A stretch of DNA of 15,427 nt from Pirellulaceae bacterium (GTDB lineage Bacteria; Planctomycetota; Planctomycetia; Pirellulales; Pirellulaceae): assembly GCA_030744095.1 (NCBI GenBank), contig JASLRF010000322.1, positions 1 to 15,427 of the forward strand. The letters run 5' to 3'. Under the pieces are notes generated by a model. The model was given only the letters and a program-made list of their open reading frames with translations. It was not told the origin of the DNA and ran no database searches. The translations under genes and the position numbers were made by a program. Position 1 is the stretch's first letter. Every line of letters starts with the position of its first letter. Shown here piece by piece: positions 7,552 through 14,395 of the stretch.

Positions 7552-9720
7552 ATGCGATTGCTTTCAGGAAGGTCGATCCGGACGAAGCTGAGCATACTGA
7601 CGTGTGTCGTCGCAATCTCAGCGGCCACATTGACATGCATCGGACTCGGTGGACTTGGTTTTCATCTGTTGTGCACTTCCGAAGCGCATCAACTGAAGAA
7701 CCACGCGCGACTCCTTGGACATTACAGTACGCCAATTGTCACGCTCCGCAATCGCGCGGAGGGTGAGCGATTTCTGGCGTCATTGGCACACGATCCGTCC
7801 ATCGAAGCGGCTTGCCTGTTCGACATCGAGCAAAACTGCATTTCTAGTTATGGAAAAGCGAAGTCGATGACCTTTCCTTACCATATGAAGGACAAACAAT
7901 ATCGGCTGGCGTCATTCAATCGCCTTGAGGTTCTCAGTCAGATCAACACCGCCGGCCAACATATCGGCTACGTCTACTTGCTTACCAATACGAGTGCCGT
8001 TCAGGCACGGCTTGGGCAGTTCGTGCGAGGCACGGGCATCGTCTTCTTGGTCGTGTTTGGGCTCAGTTGCGTCGTTGCCGTGCCTTTTATGCGGATGATT
8101 TCAAGGCCCATCCTGAAGCTTACCAACGCTGTAAATGACATCGCCCACAACGACAAGCCTTCGATCAGTTTCTCAGGACACTTCAGCCCGGAATGCACTG
8201 CGGTGCTCAGTGCCATGAACTGCCTGCTCGCCAAGATCGAAGAGTCTGCGCTAGTTACCGAACGCACCACAACAAAGCTACAAGATCGCGTAGCCCAAGG
8301 TAGTCACGGACTCGCACAAGAACTCAAGCATCTCCAGCAGCGGCAACAAGACCTCGAACGGGCGAAGGACGCGGCAGAGGCAGCCAACATGGCAAAAAGC
8401 AGCTTTTTCGCGGACTTGAGCCAGGAGATGTCTGGCCCGCTTGACCTTATTGTTGACAATGTCCAAAGCCTGCAGCACGGCGAACAACCATCCGGTGGCC
8501 AAACATCTGAGAGTCAGTTGGAAGCGATTCGTCGCAATAGCCAACAGCTGCAACGCTTTGTTCAGGACGTTGCAGAGATTGCCAAGGTCGAGGCGGGACG
8601 TATCGAGATCACTCGCGTCGTCTGTTTGCCGCAGTCGATAATCGCGTGCGCCATCGCCGGACACCAAAGCCAGGCTGAGAAAAAAGGGCTCACTTTCGAA
8701 TACCAGTGGCGGGGAAGCGAAGAGGAGTCAATGTGTTGTGATCCCGATCGAATCCAACAGGTCGTACAGGTCCTCGTCGACAACGCCATTCGATTCACCG
8801 AAGCAGGAGGCGTACGCATCGTCGCGAGTTTCGAGCACCTTCAAGATTCTCGACAACTACGCATTGAGGTAACCGACACAGGAGTTGGAATCGAAGGGGA
8901 AGATCTCAATCAGATCTTCGAGGCATCTACACAATCGACTTGTGTTTCGCCGGACAATCGCGATACAGCCATGGGACTCCAGAATTGCCATAGAATTGTC
9001 TCGGCTTTAGGTGGGCGCATCACAGTCAATAGCTCACTTGGCGAAGGCAGCGTGTTTACCGTAATGTTAGATGCGGATGCCGTTCGACCACCGACGACTC
9101 TCGTCGGTGCCCATGACTCGAGTGTTGATTCCCCCGTCACGGTGCATTCGGCTTCAGTCCCCACAGCGGCGGCAGCGTGCGCGGAATCAGACGATCAGCC
9201 CCGGCCCTCCACCGGCAGAATGCTTCCGCTCAAAATCTTGGTGGTCGATGACAGCGACTCAAATCGCAACCTAACTCAAACCGTACTCCGTCGCGTTGGC
9301 GCCAAAGTCGAATGCGCCGAAAACGGTCTAGAAGCTGTACAAGCCGCTGCCCGTGGACCTTTTGACCTGGTCCTCATGGATATGCAAATGCCGGTCATGG
9401 ATGGCTATTCGGCCACTCGCGAGATTCACGCACAGGGCATCGACGTACCGATTATTGCACTGATTGCTTCGGCCGGCGATTTCGACGAACAAAGGTGTCG
9501 CACCGCGGGCTGCGTCGGCCATCTGACCAAACCCGTTGATGTGGCGGGCTTGCTTAGTGTCGCCAAACGTGTTTTGCCCAAGGGGAAGGCACTTGGTCGT
9601 GCCGCTCAACCGCCAGCGGAATCGCCGGAACCAGCAGAAGAACCGCGGACGGAGCCTGCAGCAAAACCGAGGTCGCCGTACGATATCGACTTGGAGCCGC
9701 AACAGGTCGACTCTTTCTGA
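7552..9720 (+). CDS. Membrane-bound hybrid sensor histidine kinase lacking the phospho-accepting His (probable pseudokinase)
   Basis: 722-aa inner-membrane protein. A membrane segment at about 12-40 and another at 161-180 flank a periplasmic sensor of about 120 residues that resembles CHASE8 (HARLLGHYSTPIV; SIEAACLFD). A HAMP-like linker (181-233) and coiled coil (240-280) follow. The dimerisation helix starts KSSFFADLSQEMSGPL (282-297): Gln291 stands where the H-box has His (usual SHEIRTPL), and the Arg-Thr of the box are also gone. The N-box Asn411 and G1 DTGVGI (442-447) are kept, but the G2 box reads DTAMGL (471-476) instead of GTGLGL. The C-terminal receiver has Asp566/Asp567, the phospho-accepting Asp610 in LMDMQMPVMDG and Lys660, but Ile638 replaces the switch Thr. 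A Pro/Glu-rich tail of about 45 residues ends the protein. It probably cannot autophosphorylate in the normal way; a signalling role through an outside kinase or by conformation is inferred. Start at 7552 puts a basic n-region before the first membrane segment; no Shine-Dalgarno is visible. Confidence 0.88.
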   Translation: MRLLSGRSIRTKLSILTCVVAISAATLTCIGLGGLGFHLLCTSEAHQLKNHARLLGHYSTPIVTLRNRAEGERFLASLAHDPSIEAACLFDIEQNCISSYGKAKSMTFPYHMKDKQYRLASFNRLEVLSQINTAGQHIGYVYLLTNTSAVQARLGQFVRGTGIVFLVVFGLSCVVAVPFMRMISRPILKLTNAVNDIAHNDKPSISFSGHFSPECTAVLSAMNCLLAKIEESALVTERTTTKLQDRVAQGSHGLAQELKHLQQRQQDLERAKDAAEAANMAKSSFFADLSQEMSGPLDLIVDNVQSLQHGEQPSGGQTSESQLEAIRRNSQQLQRFVQDVAEIAKVEAGRIEITRVVCLPQSIIACAIAGHQSQAEKKGLTFEYQWRGSEEESMCCDPDRIQQVVQVLVDNAIRFTEAGGVRIVASFEHLQDSRQLRIEVTDTGVGIEGEDLNQIFEASTQSTCVSPDNRDTAMGLQNCHRIVSALGGRITVNSSLGEGSVFTVMLDADAVRPPTTLVGAHDSSVDSPVTVHSASVPTAAAACAESDDQPRPSTGRMLPLKILVVDDSDSNRNLTQTVLRRVGAKVECAENGLEAVQAAARGPFDLVLMDMQMPVMDGYSATREIHAQGIDVPIIALIASAGDFDEQRCRTAGCVGHLTKPVDVAGLLSVAKRVLPKGKALGRAAQPPAESPEPAEEPRTEPAAKPRSPYDIDLEPQQVDSF

Positions 9721-9753
9721 TCATAGACAAATCTGGTACGGACTGCACATCGC

Positions 9754-10824
9754 TTATTGGGACCTCTTGGCGTTGCGCTGAAACCGTCGATTGAATATCT
9801 CTGGATCGAACGGATCGCGAGGCTGGTATTCTTCGGCGAGATTCGCGCCTCGACTTGTCTCTGATGGCGTTGCGGCAGGCGAAGTGTCGTCCGTCGAAAA
9901 TGCATTTATCGATTCGGCCACCGCTTCAGCCCGCGTCTGCAGGAGAAATGCAGGAGGCCCAGCGATCGACGCTGGCAAATTTGCGATGGGCTGGCTGGCA
10001 AGATCTGCGATCCACTTCGCCAACATCTGGACTTGATGCGTCTCGGTTTCGGAAAAAACTGCTTCACGGCCGCCGTGCTGCGTTCTTGCCATTGTCACGA
10101 GTTTCGATTGGCGGGGATTGCGACGATCGACATAGCCGAGCGTCGCAACCAGATTGCGTTGCGTCATTCGGCGCGACAACGATTGACGCAAAGTAGGCCG
10201 CAGCAGTCGGAATTCTGATTTGCTCCTGGAGCCGTGGCATCCGTTGGTCGCGCAGCGGTTCATCAGCAAGGGTTGTACGGAAGTGACGAATTGCTGAACC
10301 ATACCTGACGGCAACGCATCGACTGTCTGTTCGACTTCATGAAGTGCCAGGGCCGCTCTCGCTTTCGGTGTCACGGGCGTCGCATTATCGGCATGTCTCT
10401 CCATGGCCAGCAATTGACGCTCAATGATATCGATCCCAGCAGCATCTGAATCCAACGCAAAGGCCATCAACGTCTGATCCGCTGCGCGCGCTGCAAGATC
10501 ATGCTGGAGACACCAGCGTGCCAGGGCCAGATGTCCCGCACGACTTCCACGTTCGAGTTGCAATACCTTGTATTGGTAAAGGGCTTCCAGATCTGCACAC
10601 ACCAGTTCGACCGAAGCAGCGGGCAGACGAACTTCACTCGTCACGCCCCGAGTCACCAAGTAGTAGTCACCAGTTCGCGTAATGTCGCCCTTCAACGTCT
10701 GCCCATTGCGCAGCAGCACGATGCCTTCGTCAGAACTCACGATCGTCGCTGGTGACTGGGCAAGTGCGCCGGAGACAATGAACGACGTCACTAGGGTGCA
10801 CACCATGTGGATCTGAAATCTCAT
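9754..10824 (-). CDS. Secreted planctomycete protein with a cytochrome-c-like domain (CX4CH motif)
   Basis: 356-aa protein with an N-terminal signal peptide (MRFQIHMVCTLVTSFIVSGALA, cleavage probably before Gln24), so exported. Residues about 30-75 form a small beta-rich module (IVLLRNGQTLKGDI). A helical region follows. At residues 191-197, in LLMNRCATNGCHG, is Cys-x4-Cys-His, a rarer form of the haem c attachment motif that is known from multihaem cytochromes. It is followed by SKLVTMARTQHGG and LAKWIADLAS, a pattern seen in planctomycete c-type cytochrome domains, where an HGG and a terminal WI are usual. A Pro/Ser-rich tail ends in FNRRFQRNAK. Haem binding is inferred; the two Cys could instead form a disulfide. 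An upstream ATG at 10848 and TTG at 10851 are alternative starts. It converges with the sensor kinase gene, 33 bases away, and lies downstream of mtaB. No specific function is recognised. Confidence 0.75.
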   Translation of the reverse strand: MRFQIHMVCTLVTSFIVSGALAQSPATIVSSDEGIVLLRNGQTLKGDITRTGDYYLVTRGVTSEVRLPAASVELVCADLEALYQYKVLQLERGSRAGHLALARWCLQHDLAARAADQTLMAFALDSDAAGIDIIERQLLAMERHADNATPVTPKARAALALHEVEQTVDALPSGMVQQFVTSVQPLLMNRCATNGCHGSRSKSEFRLLRPTLRQSLSRRMTQRNLVATLGYVDRRNPRQSKLVTMARTQHGGREAVFSETETHQVQMLAKWIADLASQPIANLPASIAGPPAFLLQTRAEAVAESINAFSTDDTSPAATPSETSRGANLAEEYQPRDPFDPEIFNRRFQRNAKRSQ

Positions 10825-10877
10825 GGGGCCGGAGACTACGGAGCCCATCAAGCGACGTCAAGATCAGTCGTGGAAAG

Positions 10878-10908
10878 ACGTTGCTGGTGGGATCCTAACC
10901 CGCAACGT
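10878..10908 (-). terminator. Stem-loop between mtaB and the cytochrome-like gene, possible terminator
   Basis: ACGTTGC (10878-10884) and GCAACGT (10902-10908) are perfect inverted repeats, and GGG/CCC inside them can add three pairs beyond a four-base bulge. On the minus strand only a short CTTT follows, so intrinsic termination would be weak. It lies 32 bases after the mtaB stop codon and could instead be an RNA-processing or operator element. Confidence 0.4.
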
Positions 10909-10940
10909 GGCCACTAGGCCAACCGCCTGTTACCGGAACA

Positions 10941-12239
10941 TCAAACGGCCTCCAGAGGCGCCGTCGGGGCACATCCATGAATCCGATCGCCGACGACCGC
11001 ACCGGCAGTTACATCGACCAGCGAACCACAGAGTTCCGTCCCGCCGCTGAACTCGACGGGCGCGTATCGACACGAGGTACCGACCAGCTTGCCGGGTGAT
11101 TCTGGGTCCATCCCTTCGACGAGGACTCGTAACGGCGTGCCGTTTAGCCGTTCAAAGTACTGTTTTCGCAGTTCCGCTTCCAATTTAGACATTTGCCGAC
11201 TGCGTTGCGACTTGATCGGTTTGGGCAGTTGCTCGGGCATGTCCGCCGCCGGCGTGTCTCGCCGTGGGCTAAATGAAAAAACATGGACTTTGGAAAACCC
11301 AACTTCACCGACGACTCGGCAGCTCTCCTCAAAGTCGGCATCAGTTTCACCAGGAAAACCGACAATCACATCGGTTGAAAAGGCGGGCTTGTCGAGCGCG
11401 TCAGCGGCCATCCCGCAACGATCGACAAACATCTTCGCTCCCCAGCGCCGCTTCATGCGACGCAGGATTCGGTCCGAACCGCTTTGCAAACAGACATGAA
11501 GATGAGGGCACACCTTATTCTCGTATTCTCGCATCACACGGAGCAATTCTCGCGTAACCTCCGTGGCTTCGATGCTGGACAGACGAATCCGAAAATCACC
11601 CTCAAGCTTCGCCAGCTGTTCGACCAGATCGGCGAGACGCGTCCACTTGCTCTTCGGCTTGTTCCGATTCCAGTCAACTCCGTAGTGCCCAAGATGCACG
11701 CCCGTCAGCACAATCTCGCGATAGCCGTTGTCCTGTAGGCGCCGAACTTCATCCAGAATTGGTTGCATGGGGCGGCTGTACATCTGCGGCCGCACTTTGG
11801 GAATGATACAGTAGCTGCAACGCAACAAACAGCCGTCTTGTACTTTGACGTAAGCGCGGTGTCGATTGCCAAAACCAGAAATCCCGGTTGGAATATCGAC
11901 AACGCCGAAGCGTCCCAACAAATCTGGAAGCTCACGCTTGTCGGTTACAACTTCGACAACTTGCGGCAGGCTAGCAACTTCATCCGGCGCGCGCGTCGCA
12001 TAGCACCCCATTACCACAATTCGCGTCTGCGGATTCTCACGCGCCAGCCGCCGGATGACACGCCGACTTTTCGCGTCGCCTTCATTGGTGACCGTGCAGG
12101 TGTTCACAACGCACAAGTCGGCCTGTTCGTCGTCGGCAACGTTTCGATAGCCAATGCCCACCAATCCCTCGCGGACAAACTCCGTCTCGTATTGGTTGAC
12201 TTTGCAGCCCAAGGTGACAGTTCTTAACGTGGCGCTCAT
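10941..12239 (-). CDS. mtaB: MtaB, tRNA t6A37 methylthiotransferase (radical SAM)
   Basis: 432-aa radical-SAM methylthiotransferase that converts t6A to ms2t6A at position 37 of tRNAs reading ANN codons. The N-terminal UPF0004 domain carries Cys12 in LGCKVNQYETE, Cys48 in VNTCTVTN and Cys79 in VMGCYAT, ligands of the auxiliary [4Fe-4S] cluster. The radical-SAM motif is Cys137-x3-Cys141-x2-Cys144 (DGCLLRCSYCIIPKVR). A C-terminal TRAM domain (about 370-432, including RVLVEGMD and VGDRIHGC) binds tRNA. LGCKVNQYE and TVTNEGDAKSR match MtaB rather than MiaB or RimO, which have different sequences at these places. The enzyme needs two Fe-S clusters, which fits loosely with the suf genes upstream in the window, although they are not in one operon. 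The start at 12239 gives the canonical N-terminus. Confidence 0.95.
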   Translation of the reverse strand: MSATLRTVTLGCKVNQYETEFVREGLVGIGYRNVADDEQADLCVVNTCTVTNEGDAKSRRVIRRLARENPQTRIVVMGCYATRAPDEVASLPQVVEVVTDKRELPDLLGRFGVVDIPTGISGFGNRHRAYVKVQDGCLLRCSYCIIPKVRPQMYSRPMQPILDEVRRLQDNGYREIVLTGVHLGHYGVDWNRNKPKSKWTRLADLVEQLAKLEGDFRIRLSSIEATEVTRELLRVMREYENKVCPHLHVCLQSGSDRILRRMKRRWGAKMFVDRCGMAADALDKPAFSTDVIVGFPGETDADFEESCRVVGEVGFSKVHVFSFSPRRDTPAADMPEQLPKPIKSQRSRQMSKLEAELRKQYFERLNGTPLRVLVEGMDPESPGKLVGTSCRYAPVEFSGGTELCGSLVDVTAGAVVGDRIHGCAPTAPLEAV

Positions 12240-12433
12240 GGGTTAGGTGATACCGGTTAATGGAGACGGCAACAAGGGCACGGCGTCGCAATGGTTACCG
12301 TTGAATGGCTCACGCACGGTGGGACGGATGCCAAGCGATGCTTAGAGATTACTGCGAGGATTGCAATTCCGAGTCGCGCGATGGTTTGGAACATGTTTTG
12401 TGATTCGACTCTACGACCATTTGCAGACCCCGC
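12240..12433. other. 194-base spacer between clpS and mtaB
   Basis: I see no open reading frame, RNA gene, clear promoter or strong hairpin here. Both flanking genes run on the minus strand, so it could hold an mtaB promoter, but I cannot point to one. Confidence 0.4.
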
Positions 12434-12784
12434 TTAGTCCACGGGCTGTATCGTCGACGACATGGACCCTTGGCATTTTGCAATCAGCTGGTCCCGGCCG
12501 AAGGCGTGGATTTGGTCTCGCTTGAGTTCCGCGTGCTCGCGCGTCGTCGTGAGACAGACGACTTTGCCATTAGCATCCACGTCACAGGCAAGTTGATAGC
12601 CTTTTTCAACGGGAAAACCGAACAGTTCCTTGAGCATTCGGATCACGTAGTCGTAGGTATGATCGTCGTCATCCCACAGAACGACATGATACCGTGGCTG
12701 GCGTTTCGGACTGTCACGACGGTCAGCCTGCTGCTTTTCTTTCGTCGTGGCTTCCGGCTGGGCCGTTGCGGAGGCTGCTTTCAT
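12434..12784 (-). CDS. clpS: ClpS-family adaptor of the ClpAP/ClpCP protease with an altered N-degron pocket
   Basis: 116-aa cytosolic adaptor. The first 30 residues are a charged flexible extension (NTE), followed by the ClpS fold: YHVVLWDDDDHTYDYVIRML (32-51), FGFPVEKGYQLA, and LTTTREHAELKRDQIHAF. ClpS recruits proteins with destabilising N-terminal residues to the Clp unfoldase. Aligning by eye with E. coli ClpS, Asn34 is Asp38 here, Asp35 and Asp36 are kept as Asp39 and Asp40, the gatekeeper Met40 is Tyr44 and His66 is Asp70; the spacing between these is identical (6 and 32 residues). Asn34, Asp35 and His66 bind the alpha-amino group of the degron, so substrate choice may differ. No ClpA or ClpC gene is in the window. 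Identity as ClpS family is firm; canonical N-end-rule function is not. Confidence 0.88.
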   Translation of the reverse strand: MKAASATAQPEATTKEKQQADRRDSPKRQPRYHVVLWDDDDHTYDYVIRMLKELFGFPVEKGYQLACDVDANGKVVCLTTTREHAELKRDQIHAFGRDQLIAKCQGSMSSTIQPVD

Positions 12785-12922
12785 GAATAGGCCATCGAAC
12801 AGTTGGTATGGCGATTTCTAATGACCGCCTGAGTGACTCTCGGTAGAAACACTCGACCGGGAATGGTCGGTTCGGACCCAGATCATTATATTGTATCGCT
12901 TGCCATTCTTGAAAGGAGAATC
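12785..12922. promoter_or_regulatory. Divergent intergenic region serving clpS (minus) and the dipeptidase gene (plus)
   Basis: The genes on either side diverge, so promoters for both must lie here. A 5-bp inverted repeat, CGACC-gggaat-GGTCG (12854-12869), is a possible operator, and the AT-rich CATTATATTGTATC around 12884-12897 could hold a -10 element for the plus-strand gene. No matching -35 is convincing. Confidence 0.4.
12912..12918 (+). promoter_or_regulatory. Strong Shine-Dalgarno for the dipeptidase gene
   Basis: AAAGGAG sits four bases before the ATG at 12923 and decides that start over in-frame alternatives at 12833 and 12863, which would add an unrelated N-terminal extension. Confidence 0.8.
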
Positions 12923-14296
12923 ATGTCCGAGTTGGAACAGTACTTGGGTGCTCAATGTTCGCAATTTGAAGAGGATCTTTGCGAACTGCTGCGAATCCGC
13001 AGCGTCAGTGCTGATAGCACGCATATTCCGGATGTTCGCCAGGCCGCCAATTGGATGATCGACCAGTTCCAGGACATGGGCTTGACCGTGGAGTTGGTCG
13101 AGACTAACGGGCACCCGATCGTGTACGCCGAATCTCCGGCAGTGGAAGGCGTCCCCGTCGCGTTGATCTACGGACATTATGATGTGCAACCACCCGATCC
13201 ACTGGACGAGTGGATTTCGCCGCCCTTCGAGCCGACTCGACGAGACGGAAACGTCTACGCCCGCGGCGCGACCGACGACAAAGGCCAAATGCTCACCCAC
13301 GTGAAGAGCGCGCAGGCCTGGCTGAAGGCTAATGGTGGTTTGCCGCTTCAGCTTAAGTTCGTGATCGAAGGCGAAGAAGAGATCGGCAGCGGGAACCTGA
13401 TCACCTTCTTGCAGAATGAACAAGATCGGCTGGCCTGCGATGTCGTCGTGGTCAGCGACACGTCACAATTTGGACCGGGCCAACCGGCAATTACGTACGG
13501 CCTGCGTGGCATCGCCTACTATGAAATCCAACTGACCGGCCCCAAGCAAGATCTCCATTCGGGCTCTTTCGGGGGTGCTGTCACGAATCCAGCCAACGCA
13601 TTGGTCGAGATGTTGGCGAGCTTGATCGACGAAGATGGTCGCATCCAAGTACCCGGCTACTATGACGATGTTGTTCCGCTGACAGACAGTGAACGCCAGC
13701 AATTCGCTGCACTTCCTTTCGACGAAGGTCGATTCATGACGCAGCTTGGCGTAAAAGCGCTGGGTGGCGAAAAGAGCTACAGCACGTTGGAAAGGCGCTG
13801 GGCTCGGCCAACGTTTGACATCAATGGAATCTGGGGGGGTTACCAGGGTGAAGGGGCCAAGACCGTACTCCCCGGCCGCGCGAGTGCGAAGTTCAGTTTC
13901 CGACTCGTTCCTAATCAAGATCCCACCAAGCTCACTGCCGCACTCCGCGATATGCTCGAATCCGTCTGCCCACCTGGTATCACGATGAACCTGATTGATC
14001 ATCATGGTGCCCCCGGTTTTCTCGTTCCGCTAGAGAGCCCGTACATCGGCGCAGCCGCCAGGGCGATCGAGCGTGGATTTGGCCATGCGCCCGTGTTTAT
14101 TCGCGAAGGCGGTTCGATTCCTATCGTGACGAATTTCTCGGAGAGTCTCAACGCCGACGTTTTGTTGCTGGGCTGGGGCCTGAATGACGACAATACTCAT
14201 AGTCCCAATGAGAAATTCAGCTTGGCCGATTTTCATCGTGGCATCAAAGCGAGCACGCATTTGTGGCGTGAACTGAGCCGTATCGAAGTTTCCTGA
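12923..14296 (+). CDS. M20-family metallodipeptidase (CNDP-like)
   Basis: 457-aa cytosolic zinc or manganese peptidase of the M20A/CNDP group, with no signal peptide. His85 and catalytic Asp87 lie in IYGHYDVQP, bridging Asp118 in GATDDKG, catalytic Glu152 and ligand Glu153 in EGEEEIGS, Asp179 in VVVSDTS and His426 in DDNTHSPNE; all metal and catalytic residues are present. The middle part holds the usual lid and dimerisation domain, with HSGSFGGAV and a conserved RPTFDINGIWGGY. The likely role is turnover of dipeptides or other small amides; planctomycete genomes carry several paralogues, so substrate cannot be told. It diverges from clpS and precedes serS by 99 bases. A run of seven G at 13833-13839 is read through in frame (IWGGY), so the gene is intact. 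Confidence 0.93.
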   Translation: MSELEQYLGAQCSQFEEDLCELLRIRSVSADSTHIPDVRQAANWMIDQFQDMGLTVELVETNGHPIVYAESPAVEGVPVALIYGHYDVQPPDPLDEWISPPFEPTRRDGNVYARGATDDKGQMLTHVKSAQAWLKANGGLPLQLKFVIEGEEEIGSGNLITFLQNEQDRLACDVVVVSDTSQFGPGQPAITYGLRGIAYYEIQLTGPKQDLHSGSFGGAVTNPANALVEMLASLIDEDGRIQVPGYYDDVVPLTDSERQQFAALPFDEGRFMTQLGVKALGGEKSYSTLERRWARPTFDINGIWGGYQGEGAKTVLPGRASAKFSFRLVPNQDPTKLTAALRDMLESVCPPGITMNLIDHHGAPGFLVPLESPYIGAAARAIERGFGHAPVFIREGGSIPIVTNFSESLNADVLLLGWGLNDDNTHSPNEKFSLADFHRGIKASTHLWRELSRIEVS

Positions 14297-14395
14297 GAAT
14301 ACGCCCTCTTGCGAGGCTTGCGTGCCCGCGATTCCCCATCAGAGGCACACCAACCACGCACCCGAATAATCGCCTTACCCTGCACGGATGACAAC

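Noticed and set aside
12240..12433. Possible small RNA or tRNA in the clpS-mtaB gap
   Set aside because: No cloverleaf, T-loop sequence or strong promoter could be seen by eye.
13833..13839. Run of seven G as a possible frameshift in the dipeptidase gene
   Set aside because: The frame reads IWGGY through it, a conserved stretch, and all downstream metal ligands are in frame.
12818..14005. Two long antisense open frames opposite the dipeptidase gene
   Set aside because: They mirror a strongly conserved M20 gene and show no motifs of their own.
14305..14316. CCTC-ttgc-GAGG hairpin after the dipeptidase gene as a terminator
   Set aside because: The stem has only four pairs and no U-tract follows; likely chance.
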